NCBI RefSeq assembly: GCF_030253575.1
Contig: NC_080569.1
Coordinates: 7,817,501-7,881,500, forward strand
Length of the DNA: 64,000 nucleotides
Direction of reading: 5' to 3'
From: Rhododendron vialii
Taxonomy: Eukaryota > Streptophyta > Magnoliopsida > Ericales > Ericaceae
Both the position numbers and the translations under genes were made by a program. Below the pieces are notes generated by a model that saw only the letters and a list, made by a program, of their open reading frames with translations, made no database searches and was not told the origin of the DNA. How positions within the stretch are numbered: the first letter of the stretch is position 1; each line of letters starts with the position of its first letter. Of this stretch, positions 1 to 10,794 are shown piece after piece.

Positions 1-999
1 TGGAGTTTGGGAGTGTCCGAGGCAAGTCCGCAAAGCTGGACTTGTTTGCAATGTTCAGATGCGCCTGGGCGCAAAGGTGTGCGCCTGAGGCGCATTGTAA
101 TGCTGCATAACATGTTGAACTTTGCGGATTTGCCCCGGACACTCCCGAACTCCAATTCTCACGTGGTTTGAACCGTTAGAAATTTTTTCCAATTTACTTT
201 CTAGCCCATGAAGTTTGGATAAAATATCATTTTTATTTCTAATGAAGTGACCATTTTACCCTCGATGGGTCAAAATATGATTCATTCCAACAAAACGCAT
301 ATATGTTTCTCATTTTAAATTGGATCAAGACCCATTATATATCAATAAATAGTGTTTTTAAAGTACTAAAAGATGGCGGGATCCAACCATAAATGGGAGT
401 TGAACATATAGTTTCTCTTTCCCCACATTGAACCAAGCGATATTCTTGCTTGCAATTGGTTGGAAGCATCAATCTGAAAGATACATTGTTTGGCAATAAC
501 TATAAATGTGTTTTTTTAATCAGAATGATGGATTTCTATGTGAAATGTTGGTGCATTGGTGAGCCAAGATTATGAAAAACTGAATTTCTATTTCAGTAGT
601 TCATTGGAGTACATCAAACAAGAAAAACACACCGAATGCTCCCAAGGCGCAATTCAAATGCCCCTGAGGTGCATTACGGAAATGGAAAAAATAGGATGTG
701 CCCAGGGAGCAATCAATTGCTCCTGAGACATATTATAAAAAAGAAGAAATTTTGGGTGCGCCCAGCCTGGGCGCTACTTAAATGTGCCTTATGGAAAGAG
801 TGCAAATTAATCAGGATGCACACCCTTGGCGCAATTCAAATATGCCCGAGGCGCATGTGATGCAATTTTTTTTTATGCGAAGGGTTTCCAAGAGTTCCAT
901 CCATGAAAATTTCATTGAACAACTTAAATTGATATCCAATCAAATCCCTTCACTGAGAATTTCATATGGAATGTAAAATTACTCATCATCAAATTATTT
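1..999. repeat. Module A, copy 1 (partial at window edge)
   Basis: This AT-rich non-coding repeat recurs at about 2770-3790, 7380-8547 with 9126-9344, and 12370-13750. It carries short GC-rich motifs such as GCGCCTGAGGCGCAT around 80-100 and 640-850. Its left part is recognisably related to the 1.13-kb satellite at the right end of the window: both have a GGAGTTTGGGAGTGTCCG-like stretch, then GC-rich motifs, then AACTTTGCGG and a TACTAAAAGATGG motif. No coding sequence is visible. The copy is cut by the window start. Confidence 0.75.
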
Positions 1000-1175
1000 C
1001 TCATCAATGGCGGCATTCTTTGTTTGTTATGCTTTCGTTACAAGAAAATCAGTTAACAGGCGAAAAGGCCTATTCAATTAAAATGCAAGTTGACAATATC
1101 TCTATTTCTTGGTACATTTCAAGACAGTATATTGTGGAAGTTGACAGTTATTTTAACAAACTGCGAGGTGAATAG
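1000..1175 (+). pseudogene. Fragment upstream of PPR remnant (related to 13,790-13,950)
   Basis: About 170 bp closely match the stretch that leads into the PPR pseudogene at 13.8-14.7 kb. The match covers residues like NISISWYISRQ and a following KLRGE against KLQGE. The reading ends at a stop at 1173-1175 and the PPR body does not follow here. I read it as a duplicated and truncated remnant, not a gene. Confidence 0.4.
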
Positions 1176-1179
1176 TCCA

Positions 1180-1560
1180 ATTTACAAAGTTCTCACAAAA
1201 TCAGTTAACTAGCTAAAAGGCTTATTAGTTTTGTAAGGTGTCAGGTCTAATTTATAAAGTTTGCACAGTCCACTCCCTGGGGTAGGGTACCCTAGGGTGT
1301 AGGCACTTTCATAGGATTTTAGAGTGTGCTTTCTTATTATAGGGTAGGGTACCCTAGGATTTAGACACTTTAATAGGGTTTTAGAGTGTTTTTTTTTTCC
1401 TCCAATAATAGGATTTTAGTGGTTTAGGCACTTTCATAGAATTTAAGATTTTAGGCACTTTCATAGGGGTACCCTAGGGTTTAGGTTAGTGGACTTGTGG
1501 GCATACGTACAAAATAGATAGGTGGACTTGTGAAATCTCTATAGTGCACCTATCACCAAA
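1180..1560. repeat. Imperfect repeats with GGGTACCCTAGGG and GGCACTTTCATAGG
   Basis: Two short motifs alternate three to four times with variable spacing. They look faintly telomere-like (CCCTAGGGTTTAGG), but there is no regular TTTAGGG array. No gene is seen. Confidence 0.55.
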
Positions 1561-1704
1561 TCTCCCAACAATTTGTTAGGAAAAGAGGCTTTAGGCCCTG
1601 CAGTTGAACAGTTGACAGAATACTACTTCTCAATTACACACATATGCATATGTCAAGCCAATTAATGTGGTTCTAGACCCGAAGAAGCAGAAACCTTTGA
1701 ATTT

Positions 1705-1909
1705 GGTTTGGGCGGGTGCGCCAGGCCAAGGCAATAGTGCAACACCAAGGTGACGCATGAGAGGCCCCACTAGCTTGCTACTATAGTAGGGCCCTCCCCC
1801 CTCAAAAAATTAATTTAATAAGGAGTGAGCAAATGGCCCACATATCAGATATTACACTAATAAGAATAGATACTATGCTTGATCTTAGCCTGAAGGCCAA
1901 GAAAGGTAT
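1705..1909 (-). ncRNA. U2 spliceosomal snRNA gene, copy 1 (probable variant or pseudogene)
   Basis: U2 snRNA base-pairs with the intron branch point in the spliceosome. Read on the minus strand, the copy starts ATACCTTTCTTGGCC and includes the stem-loop II sequence TAATATCTGATATGTGG. It has an Sm-like site AATTTTTTGA and ends near GCGCACCCGCCCAAACC, all matching plant U2 as I know it. The lesion is in the branch-point recognition segment, expected GTGTAGTATC, which reads GCATAGTATC here. The 3' processing box reads AATTCAA instead of AGTTCAA. The promoter is preserved upstream, so it may be transcribed, but the altered branch-point element argues against normal function. Confidence 0.82.
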
Positions 1910-1932
1910 GTCTTCTATTCTCTTGGGCTGCC

Positions 1933-1984
1933 TATTTTATAGTCAATTTTTCTCTCCTCGTTTGTCTGCATAGTTGATGTGGGA
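1933..1984 (-). promoter_or_regulatory. Plant snRNA promoter (USE + TATA) of U2 copy 1
   Basis: On the minus strand an upstream sequence element reads TCCCACATCA (near 1974-1984), against the plant consensus RTCCCACATCG. A TATA box TATAAAATA lies at 1933-1941, 24-32 bp before the U2 start. About 32 bp separate the two elements, the spacing known for Pol II-type plant U-snRNA promoters. Confidence 0.75.
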
Positions 1985-2280
1985 AACAAACCCCAAAGTA
2001 ACAAACTAGGTTTTGCTGCTTTTGCACATATTCTGTTTGGTTTGTGCTGTCAGTTCGACTCGGTCGTTTGAAGCCTCTGAGAACCTAGTGAGTCCTTGTG
2101 TCAACCAATTACATTGTAATTGCTGAATCTATTGAGTATCAGATTGCTAGGGATAAAATAAAAATAAAAACCCCTCTAAATTAGCCCTTTAGATATCTAA
2201 ATTAGCCCTCTAAATTGCCCGATAATGAGTTCAATACGCAGCTCTGTATAGCTTAGAGTGTGATTGAGTTGGTTCTAGCT

Positions 2281-2475
2281 TCAGGAGGTCTTTGCTACCC
2301 CTGGAGTTCCCTTTGTTCTTCTTTTTAACCCTGTAATTCCTCTCTTCTTTCTTTTTCGGTTTGGACCTTGTCTTATACATGGCAGGTTTGTGTGTTGGAC
2401 ACTCAAGGGTATCCAATATCCCCTTGGTCCATGTTTTTTAGTTTGTTTTTCTCTCCATGAAAAGCAACTTACCAA
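2281..2475 (-). other. Conserved 64-codon open frame of unknown meaning (module D)
   Basis: A minus-strand frame starting MVSCFSWREKQTKKHG and ending GVAKTS is kept open in all three D copies (64, 64 and 65 codons). It is basic and lysine-rich and lies about 370 bp upstream of U2 in the same orientation. I recognise no domain. The overlapping frame is also open in this copy but not in the second, so conservation may simply reflect recent duplication. Confidence 0.25.
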
Positions 2476-2769
2476 AACAAAGTTGTACTAAAGCTCATTG
2501 AGTGGACTCGTGTAAAGCGTCAAGGATTAAAACCAAACACTCACACACGAATTGAGAGAAAACTTAACTATTATTGCATCATACGCAATAACATTACAAA
2601 AAAAAAAGACTCTCCAGGGGAGCACTCCTTTGAGCTCAACTCCCTCTGGTTATTTCTCACCCTCATCACAAATCTCGCCTTGGGTGAATCCTGATGATGA
2701 AACGATTTTTTATTATTTAATGAAGTGTGGAGAGCCCAATGAACAAGTACCATAGAACAAGGGATGTTT

Positions 2770-3790
2770 GCATCAAACAAAACTTAAAATGTGTAAATGG
2801 GTGTGAAAACGAACTTTAGCCATTATCGCTCCAATGATCTTTGAATCGGTCTCCCTTCGACCGACTGTCATAAATAAAATTTCATTATTTTAATTGGTCA
2901 TTTCCATCATCTTTTAATACAGTGAAAACCTTATTTATCAATATATAATTGGTCTTAATCCGATTTAAAATAAAAACGATACAAGCGTTTTATTGAAAGA
3001 ATTTATATTTTCGACCAATTGAGGGTAAAATGGTCATGTATTTTGAAGTAAAAATTATTTTTCATTGGAACCAATTTGGTAGGAAATTAGATTGGACAAG
3101 CCTTTTAATGGTTCAATCCACGAGCAAATTGGAGTTCGGGAGTGTTTGGGGCAAGTTCGCAATATTGGAATCTCAAAATCAGCAAAGTTGTAATGCGCCT
3201 GGGCGCAAAGGAGTGTGCCTGAGGCGCATTGTAATGCTGCATAACATGTTGAACTTTGCGGACTTGCCCTGGACACTCCCGAACACCAATTCTAGCGTGG
3301 TTTGAACCGTTAGAAGGCTTTTCCAATTTACTTTCTAGCCCAAGTAGTTTGGATAAAATATAATTTTTATATCTAATGAAGTGACCATTTTACCCTCGAT
3401 GGGTCAAAGACTCAAAATATGATTCGTTCGGGCAAAACGCATATATGTTTCTCATTTTAAATTAGATCAAGACCCATTATATATCAATAAATAGTGTTTT
3501 TAAAGTACTGAAAGATGGCAGGATCCAACCATAAATGGGAGTTGAACATTTAGTTTCTCTTTCCCCACATTGCACTGAGTGATATTCTTGCTTGTGATTG
3601 GTATGTTTTTTGGAAGCATCAATCTGAACGATACATTGTTTGGCAACAACTATAAATGTGTTTTAAATCAGAATGATGGATTTCTATGTGAAATGTTGTT
3701 GCAATGGTATGCTTCTTGGCCTGTTTTATGAAAAACTGAATGGCTAATTCAGTAGTTCATTTGAGTACATCAAAAAAGAAAAACATACTG
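2770..3790. repeat. Module A, copy 2
   Basis: This is a full copy of the satellite-related A module. It starts near TAGAACAAGGGATG, runs through CTCCAATGATCTTTGAATCGG and GACCAATTGAGGGTAAAATG, then the GC-rich motif zone around 3190-3235, and ends at the join with module C near 3797. The short open frames on both strands inside it are not conserved in length among copies and are not called as genes. Confidence 0.75.
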
Positions 3791-4235
3791 AATGCTCCCG
3801 CGTTTACGAAATCTTGATTTTGTCCTTGCTGTTACCCGTAAGCAAACAGAAAGATTCAAACTTTTCTTGTTTTCTTGCATTGTCCAAATGAATTAAAAAC
3901 ATGGGAAGAAGAGAACTTTAATTGATGAGATATATAATATTTGTAATAATGTTAAATGCAATAAAGAAGAACTTACGTCGTGTGAATTTGAAAGAAGAAG
4001 TTGGGTTTTGCCCAGAACTGAACGTCGTGTGAATTTGAAAGAAGAAGTTGGGTTTTGCCCAGAACTGAACGACAATTTTCTTCCTGCAAAATTTTCTGTT
4101 GCTGCAATAATCTTTCTCCGTTGCGTTGATTCTTTTTGGTTTTGGTCATCTGGGGAAGAAGAAGAAGATGAAAGAATTACACTTAGCCGCAAACAATTTC
4201 TTTTGGCTGAAAATTATTGAAAATGTGATTACTAC

Positions 4236-4860
4236 GCATGATTCTATTGTGTTTTACATGCTCTTGGGCGGAGAGAATTACGCTTTGCCGCAAACAATTA
4301 TTCTTGGCCGCGTCTAATTACTCGTGGCCGCACGTTATTGAAAGTGTGATTACTACGCATGATTCTCTTGTACTTTACATGCTTCTTAGCCGTGTTTAAT
4401 TACACTTGGCCGCTTAGAATTACTTGTGGCCGTTTTCAATTACACTTGGCCATGTCGAATTACATTCTCTTGCATTTTACATGCTTCTTGGCCGCGTTGA
4501 ATTACACTTGGCCACTTCTAATTACTATTGACCGTTTCTAATTACACTTGCCGCATTGAATTACATTTTCTTGTGTTTTACTTGCTTCTTGGCCGCGTTA
4601 AATTACATTTGGCTACTTTGAATTACTTGTGGACACGTCGAATTACACTTGGCCACGTCGAATTACGTTCTCTTGTGTTTTACATGCTTTTTGGCCACAT
4701 TGAATTATCGTTGGTCGCTTCGAACTACTTGTGGACGCGTCGAATTACACATGGCCTCATCAAATTACATTCTCTTGTGTTTTATACGTACTTCTTGGCC
4801 ACGTTATATTAGACTTGGCTGTGTTCGAATTACTCGTGGCCGCAAACATTTTTGTAATCG
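4236..4860. repeat. GGCCGC/GAATTAC minisatellite, array 1
   Basis: The basic unit is about 18-20 bp of the form GAATTACACTTGGCCGCGT, strongly diverged. About every 102 bp a longer phrase TTGTGTTTTACATGCTTCTT recurs (near 4236, 4363, 4467, 4570, 4669 and 4770), giving a higher-order repeat. Open frames across it are artefacts of the repeat. Confidence 0.8.
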
Positions 4861-4936
4861 TGTTCATCAGTCACTCTTTGTACTAAAACTCCCCGCCACA
4901 AACTGGCCAACTTTTTTCAATTGAAACACACGCTCA

Positions 4937-4937
4937 C

Positions 4938-4977
<40 letters not shown>

Positions 4978-4978
4978 T
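4937..4978. repeat. CT/CA microsatellite
   Basis: A run of CT dinucleotides is followed directly by a run of CA dinucleotides. The same arrangement, less regular, is at about 11,480-11,535. Confidence 0.9.
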
Positions 4979-5052
4979 TTAAGGTTTGAAGTGTGTTGTG
5001 TGGATTGTGAAATTCCATCTCCACGTGTTTTCTTTTCTTTTCTTTTTTTTAT

Positions 5053-5614
5053 GTGAAGAGATATGGAAGTTTAATCTGTTCCATTGAACTCCATTATCAA
5101 ATTAACGAGAAAAATGTTAATCTTTTTCAAGGCAAAATGTCTGATTTGGCTATTGAAAATGGACTTCATCACAGTGTTTTCCAAACTTCATTGTTGCATT
5201 TTTATACAAAGTTAGGGGACATGGAGAATAGCATTACTTGGAGTACAATTATATCAGGTCTTATTGATGGAGAGCTGATATAATATGACCATGGGCTAGA
5301 TTTTGAAGCCCTGCAATTTTGTCATCAAATGGCGGAAGAAGGAATGGAGCCAAACAGTATGACCTTCTTGAGCTTATTATCTGCATGTAGCCACTCTGGC
5401 CATCTAGGTGAGGGCTGTAGAGTCGTTTATGCCATGAAATGGAGATTTGGAATGGGAAGCTCAAGGAGGATGTTGTTGGAAGGTGGGATAGAGTTGAAGA
5501 AGTACGGAGAGTAGCCGAGGTGGAGCTGCCTTGAAGCCTAATGATCAATCCATGGCTTTGTTTCTGGAAATCAATCGCACCTTCAAATTCTTGAAATCTA
5601 TGAGCCACTGAATG
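5053..5614 (+). pseudogene. PPR protein pseudogene, copy 1
   Basis: PPR proteins are organellar RNA-binding proteins built of 35-residue helical repeats. This remnant reads through PPR-like segments such as NSITWSTIISGLI and MEPNSMTFLSLLSACSHSG, the latter a typical motif of plant PLS-class PPR proteins. One in-frame TAA at 5281-5283 splits the two blocks. After GHLGEGC the frame degenerates. Compared with the copy at 13.8 kb, about 200 bp of the E-motif region are missing before GGWDRVEEVRR-like sequence. It has no plausible start, signal or complete repeat set, and sits between modules C and A2 as part of the duplicated unit. Confidence 0.6.
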
Positions 5615-5639
5615 GTATATGTAGGAATGAAATTACATC

Positions 5640-6230
5640 AATAGAAAAAAATTGAATGCTCCCAACATGCAGTTGAAATTCTCTTGAGCGCCCTATAGAA
5701 TAAGAGAAAATAGAATGCGCCCGGGGCACGATTCAATTGCGCCTAAGGCACATTACAAAAGGATAGAAAATGTGAATGCGCCTGGCCGCAACTTAAATGC
5801 AGCAAATATTTTTAATTTGTTTTTTTAATTGAGTTTTTCTAGTCCAAATTGGATGGAGACTAAAAAAAGGCAATCTTTCAAACATGATAACAATTTTTAA
5901 AGCATATGAGAGGCACAAGAAGCCCGTACGAAGTGACTCCAAGGGTTGTTCGAGCATAAGAGAGTCCGAAGAAGCCAGTATAGGAAGGGTTTCCAAGAGT
6001 TCAATCCATGAAGATGTGGACTTATTGAACAACTTGGAATCGATCTCCAACCGAATTACTTCACCAAGGATCTCATATAGTAGATTGTAAAATTACGAAC
6101 TGAGAGTGCGAGGATTGAGTGAGCAAGTACAGTGTAAGAATTAAGAGCGGGAGCATAAGACATTAATTTGAAGGAGTTAAAACTAGATCAGCTGATTGAT
6201 GATCCGCTTAATAGGGAAAGAGACTAATCC
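5640..6230. repeat. Module A2, copy 1
   Basis: Related to the right part of module A and repeated at 11870-12360 and 14700-15215. It has GC-rich motifs (GCGCCTAAGGCAC) and a TATA-like stretch after GAGTTTTTCTAGTCC. The phrase CACAAGAAGCC with a following GGTTTCCAAGAGTT-like stretch is shared with module A. The promoter-like core suggests an old LTR-type repeat, but no ends or target duplication could be fixed. No gene is seen. Confidence 0.6.
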
Positions 6231-6339
6231 TATCATTAAACAGTCGAGAAAATACAAGTACTTCTCAATTATACAGATCTGCATATGTCATGCCAACTAA
6301 TTTGGTTCTAGACCCGAAGAAGCAGAAACCTTTGAACTT

Positions 6340-6544
6340 GGTTTGGTTGGGGTGCACCAAGCCAAGGCAATAGTGCAACACCAACGCAACACATTAGAGA
6401 CCCCAGTAGCAAGCTTCTGTAGTAGGCCCTCCCCTCAAAAAATTATTAATTTAATAAAGAGTGAACCGATGGCCTTATATCAAATATTAAACTAATAAAA
6501 ATAGATACTACACTTGATCTTTGCCATAAGGCCGAGAAAGGTAT
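6340..6544 (-). ncRNA. U2 spliceosomal snRNA gene, copy 2 (probable variant or pseudogene)
   Basis: The minus strand starts ATACCTTTCTCGGCC, as in plant U2. The branch-point recognition segment GTGTAGTATCT is intact, the Sm-like site is AATTTTTTGAGG, and the end is CACCCCAACCAAACC. The 3' processing box AGTTCAA (6332-6338 on the plus strand) fits the plant consensus AGTNNAA exactly. Oddities are GGCAAAGATC where GGCTAAGATC is expected, in the segment that pairs with U6, and TTTGATATAAGG in stem II where CTGATATGTGG is expected. It has the best 3' end of the three but a weakened USE. Confidence 0.82.
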
Positions 6545-6567
6545 GTCTTCTCTTCTCTTGGGCTACC

Positions 6568-6619
6568 TATTTTATAATTAAGTTTTCTCTCCTCATTTTT
6601 CTGCTTGGTTGATGTCGGA
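6568..6619 (-). promoter_or_regulatory. snRNA promoter of U2 copy 2
   Basis: The TATA box TATAAAATA is at 6568-6576, and a USE-like TCCGACATCA is near 6609-6619. The USE has one mismatch to the CCCACATC core. The spacing of about 32 bp is the same as in copy 1. Confidence 0.65.
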
Positions 6620-6901
6620 AACAAACCCCAAAGTAACAAACTTGGTTTTCCTGCTTTTGCACATATTCGGCTTGGTTTGTGCCATCAGTTCAACTCGGTT
6701 GTTTGAAGACTCTAAGCACCTAGTTTGTTCTTGTGTTCACCAATTACATTGTAACTGCTGAATCAATTGAGTATCAGATTGCTTGGGATAAAATGAACAC
6801 CACCCCTTCGCCGCCACCCCCCCCCCCCCCCGAAATTGCCTAATAATGAGTCCAATACATAGCTCTGTATAGCTTAGAATGTGATTGAGTTGGTTCTAGC
6901 T

Positions 6902-7096
6902 TCAGGAAGTCTTTGCTACCCCTGGAATTCTCTTTGTTCTGCTTTTTAGCCCCGTAACTTCTCTCTTCTTTCTATTTTGGTTTGGACCGTGTCTAGTACA
7001 TGGCAGGTTTTTGTGTTGGACTCTCAAGGGTATCCAATATCGCCTTGGTCCATGTTTTTTAGTTTGTTTTTTTCTCAATGAAAGGCAACTTACCAA
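6902..7096 (-). other. Conserved 64-codon open frame, second copy
   Basis: Same frame as at 2281-2475, starting MVSCLSLRKKQTKKHG and ending PGVAKTS. Roughly four fifths of the residues are shared. The product is unknown and may not exist. Confidence 0.2.
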
Positions 7097-7379
7097 AACA
7101 AACTTGTACTAAAGCTCATTGAGTGGACTTGTGTAGCGTGTCGAGGATCAGAACCAAACACTCACACATGAATTGAGAGAAAACTGAACTATTATTGGAT
7201 CATACGCAATTACATTACAAAAAAAAAAAAAAAAAAGGCTCTCCAGAGGAGCACTCCTTTGAGCTCGACTCCCTCTGGTTATCTCTCACCTCACCACAGA
7301 TCTCACATTGGGTAAATCCTGATGATGAAACAGTTTTTTATTATTTAATGAAGTGTGGAGAGTCCAATGAATGAGTACC

Positions 7380-8547
7380 ATAGAACTAGGAATGTGTGCG
7401 TCAAATGGAACTTATAATGTGTAAATGGGCATGAAAACGAACTTTAGCCTTTGTCGCTCCAATGATCTTTGAATTGGTCTCCCTTCAATCGACTTTTCAT
7501 AAATAAAATTTCATTATTTTAATTGGTCGTTTCCATCAACTTTTTATACAGTTAAAACCTTATTTATCATTATATAATTGGTCTTAATCCAATTTAAAAT
7601 AAAAATGATACGAGTGTATTATTGAAAGAATTTGTTTTTCGACCAATTGAGGGTAAAATGGTCATGTATTTTGATGTAAAAATTATTTTTCATTGGAACC
7701 AATTTGGTAAGAAATTAGATTGGACAAGCCTTCCAACGGTTCAATCCATGAGGAAATTAGAGTTTGGGAGTGTCTGGGGCAAGTTCGCAAAGTTGGACTT
7801 GTTTGCAAATGTGCCCGGGGAGCATTGTAATGTGCCTGGGCGCAAAGGATGCTGCGTAACATGTTAAACTTTGCAGACTTGCCCCGGACACTCCTGAACT
7901 CCAATTTTCTGGTGATTTGAACTGTTAGAAAGCTTGTCCAATTTACTTTCCAACCCAAGTAGTTTCGATAAAAAAAATCATTTGTATTTCTAATGAAGTG
8001 ACTATTTTACCCTCAATGGATCAAAATATGATTCGTTCCGGCAAAACGCGTGTATGTTTCTCATTTTAAATTGGATCAAGACCCATTATATATCAATAAA
8101 TAGTGTTTTTAAAGTACTAAAAGATGGAGGGATCCAACCACAAATGGGAGTTGAGCATATAGTTGCACTTTCCCCACATTGAACCAAGCGATATTCTTGC
8201 TTGCTGTTGGTATTTTTTTTTGGAAGCATCAATCTGAACGATACATTGTTTGGCAACAACTATAAATTTGTTTTGAATCAGAATGATGGATTTCTATGTG
8301 AAATGTTGGTGCATTGGTATGACTCTTGGCTGTTTTATGAAAAACTGAATGTCTATTTCAAAAGTTAATTACATCGGAAAAGAAAAATGTATTGAATGCT
8401 CCCAAGGCGCATTACAGAATGGGAAAAAATAGGATGTGCCCAGGGAACAATTCAATTGCGCCTGAGACACATTACCAAAAGAAAGAAATTCTGGGTGCGC
8501 CCAGCCAAGCCGTAACTTAAATGTGCCTTGCGAAAAGAGTGCAAATT
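7380..8547. repeat. Module A, copy 3, left part
   Basis: Satellite-related module, interrupted after GTGCAAATT by the solo LTR at 8548-9125 and continued at 9126-9344. No gene is seen. Confidence 0.75.
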
Positions 8548-9125
8548 TGATGTAGAACACGTGGAGGCCCAATTCCATGATCAGCTGGACCGAGCCAAGC
8601 CCCGAAAGTCCAAACGGTGTTTAATTTCAGATTACCCAAATTGGCTAAATTCGGACGATCTCGGAATAGGCCCAAACTTGGTGGGCTGACTTAATTTCGC
8701 GCTCCGGTCAATACTCATAACCTTAAGTTTATGATCGATGGTGCTTTTCGGCCTAATTCCTTCGTTTAGGCCTTCAATTGCGTTATTTTGCCGTTTTAGG
8801 AAAGATTTGTTTCATTAATAACTCTTAGACCGTATTTCCTTTTAAGTTGATTCTTTTTGGGAAAGTCTTGTTTTTCTTTCCCGTTTTCAGTTTTTGGAAA
8901 AGCCCCAAATTATGGCACTTTTTATTTTCCAAGTTTATTTTTAGGGTTTCTAGTGTTTCAGCCTATTTAAGGGTTTGTAACCTAGAGTTTATGTAGCTTT
9001 TGATTAATAATATTGCAGAGATTTTCTCTTTCTTTCTTGTGCGCAAGATTTGCTCGTTGCGACGAGTTGTTTATCTCGTTTGGATTAGTACGCTAACTAA
9101 TCTCTTTGTGAATTCCGCTGAGTCA
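8548..9125 (+). mobile_element. Solo LTR, 578 bp, with 5-bp target duplication
   Basis: The element starts TGATGTAGAACACG and ends GAATTCCGCTGAGTCA. The flanks are AAATT at 8543-8547 and AAATT at 9126-9130. Copies of module A elsewhere (near 800 and 13,465) show the uninterrupted sequence GTGCAAATTAATCAGGATG, which is the empty site. TG...CA ends and 5-bp duplications are the hallmark of LTR retrotransposons. No internal region remains, so it arose by LTR-LTR recombination. Orientation is assumed from TTGATTAATAATATT resembling a polyadenylation region near the right end. Confidence 0.85.
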
Positions 9126-9344
9126 AAATTAATCAAGATGCAAGCCCTTGGCGCAATTCAAATACGCCCGAGGCGCATGTGACGCAAAATTTTTTTGACT
9201 GCTTCGTTTTAGTCCTGGTTGGCTTGAGACTATAAAAGGCCAGCCTTTAAACATTAATTAGTGTAAGGATTTTTCAAGCAAAAGAGACGGACAAGAAGCC
9301 AGTGCGAATGGTTTCCAAGTGTTCGATCCATGAAGATTTCATTG
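9126..9344. repeat. Module A, copy 3, right part
   Basis: Continuation of the interrupted A module with the TATA-like core GAGACTATAAAAGGCC at about 9227. It breaks off after GAAGATTTCATTGAA, where the unrelated segment at 9345 starts. Confidence 0.7.
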
Positions 9345-10046
9345 AAAATAGACTTACGGTGTCAGATATTTTGTGGGGCTCAGATCAAGACAATTCGCTC
9401 CTTTGGATCTGGGATTCGAGATTCATCCTTGATCTTCTCCTGGCCCTGCAAAACGAGGCACGACTACAGACCACACTTGGGGCTCTCCGGAATGGCCCTC
9501 CGGTGCAAGAGTCAGTATGCTTGCAGAGGGAAGAGGAGAGACCAAGAGCTGAGATTTTAGGGTTCTGTAGAACATACCTCTTCCAAGAAGGCATAGTGGG
9601 GTATATATAGAGAACTCCTAGCTTGGCCTCCAAGATTTCACCCTCGCGTCACAATAGGGCTTTGTAACCGTTTACAGGATGAGCTAGCATCTTCAAGTGC
9701 TCCCATCGTTATCTCGATAACCGTTCGGATAACGTCACGGTTGTCATCATGGCCACGGTTGCTTTTTCCGTATGGGTGGGCTGGAACTTTGGCCCCCACG
9801 TCCGCTCAAGGCTGGACGTGAAGCCCGACCGTCAAAGCCGAGCCAATTAATTGAATTGAGGTTGATGGAACCCCTATCGTGAGGCCGTTGGTTCGCCGAA
9901 CCAGAATTTGGTAACGGCTTAAACTTAGGCGAATTACCAAGGGTTCGGATCTACGCTCGGTATTGACCGAGCCTTTGACTCGGCCTGCTACATATTTGCC
10001 CACGAACTAGACGGTGGCATCTTTCTTGTTGTTCCTATTTCGGCTC
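9345..10046 (-). mobile_element. LTR-like fragment of an unidentified retroelement
   Basis: This segment is absent from the other A and C copies. On the minus strand it has a TATA box CTATATATACCCC (about 9597-9610), a downstream transcribed-leader-like part, and an end AAATATCTGACA near 9359. The other end may be TGGGAGCCGAAATAGG near 10,050. Those TG...CA ends are plausible for an LTR, but I find no matching target duplication. It is likely a truncated or rearranged LTR. It also makes the junction between modules A and C. Confidence 0.45.
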
Positions 10047-10423
10047 CCACGTTTACGAAATCTTGATTCTGTCCTTGCTGGTACCCGTATGCAAACAGAA
10101 AAATTCAAACTTGTCTTGTTTTCTTGCATTGTCCAAATGAATTAAAAACAAGGGAAGAAGAGAACTTTAATCGATGAGATACATAATAATAATAATAATG
10201 TTAAGTGCAATAAAGAAGAAGAACTTACGTCGTATGATTTAGAAAGAAGAAGTTGGGTTTTGCTCAGAATTGAACGACAATTTTCTTCCTGCAAAATTTT
10301 CTGCTGCTGCAATAATCTTTCTCCGTTGCGTTGATTCTTCTTGGTTTTGGTCATCTAGGGAAGAAGAAGAAGAACTTAAAAGAAGTACACTTGGCTGCAA
10401 ACAATTCCTTATGGCCGCAAATT

Positions 10424-10763
10424 TGGCATGCGCTAAAAACCTGTCAACCCGCGGACCCAACCCGACCCAACCTGAACGGTCTCGGGCGGGGTCGAACATG
10501 CGGTTCGGACGGGTGCGGGTTCAATTTCTGTTAAAAATCAGATTTTGGTTCGAGGTTCGGGTTTGTGTGTTTCTTACCCGACCCGACCAATCCATAAAGA
10601 TCAATTCAATTTTTGGTCGGACCCGACTTGACCCGACGAATCGGGTTCGCGGACGGTTCTTACCCCTATTCGGTTTCGATTATGGGCCTAAAATATTTGT
10701 TACCCGACATGTCGGGTCAGGTTTGGGGTCAAACCTGCCCCGCTCGACCTGTGCACACCCCTA
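10424..10763. mobile_element. 340-bp insertion rich in GGGTCGGGT-type motifs, 9-bp target duplication
   Basis: The flanks are CCGCAAATT at 10415-10423 and CCGCAAATT at 10764-10772, and module C copy 1 is uninterrupted at this place (near 4187-4215). The insert is locally GC-rich with many CCCGACCCGACC-like strings and ends TGTGCACACCCCTA. No clear terminal inverted repeat is visible. The duplication length fits Mutator-like elements. If trimmed to 8 bp it fits hAT elements. Confidence 0.65.
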
Positions 10764-10794
10764 CCGCAAATTATTAAAAGCGTGATTACTACGC

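Larger units (their letters stand above)
1600..2760. repeat. Module D, copy 1 (contains U2 snRNA copy 1)
   Basis: This duplicated segment occurs again at about 6240-7370 and 18340-19500. It contains on the minus strand a U2 snRNA gene with its promoter, and farther upstream a conserved 61-65 codon open frame. It ends in a poly-A-rich stretch and runs into module A near 2770. Confidence 0.75.
3798..5050. repeat. Module C, copy 1
   Basis: This module recurs at 10047-11620. It starts CGTTTACGAAATCTTGATT and then has a unique part of about 450 bp, followed by the GGCCGC/GAATTAC minisatellite and a CT/CA microsatellite. It ends in AAGGTTTGAAGTGTGTTGTG and a pyrimidine run. This copy has a private 47-bp tandem duplication at 3975-4068 that is single in the other copy. 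Confidence 0.7.
6240..7370. repeat. Module D, copy 2 (contains U2 snRNA copy 2)
   Basis: Second copy of the U2-bearing segment. It contains a 15-bp C run near 6815-6830 and an A run near 7220-7235. It is collinear with the copy at 1600-2760 and passes into module A. Confidence 0.75.

Noticed and set aside
1180..1500. Interstitial telomere repeat
   Set aside because: CCCTAGGGTTTAGG occurs once or twice but there is no regular TTTAGGG array.
4359..4924. Small proteins encoded across the minisatellite
   Set aside because: The frames are open only because the repeat lacks stops in one phase. They are repetitive, and the second array breaks them.
9302..9633. Coding genes of about 100 and 82 residues in the LTR-like segment
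   Set aside because: Frames overlap on both strands in a GC-richer LTR leader, with no similarity to known proteins and no codon conservation to test.
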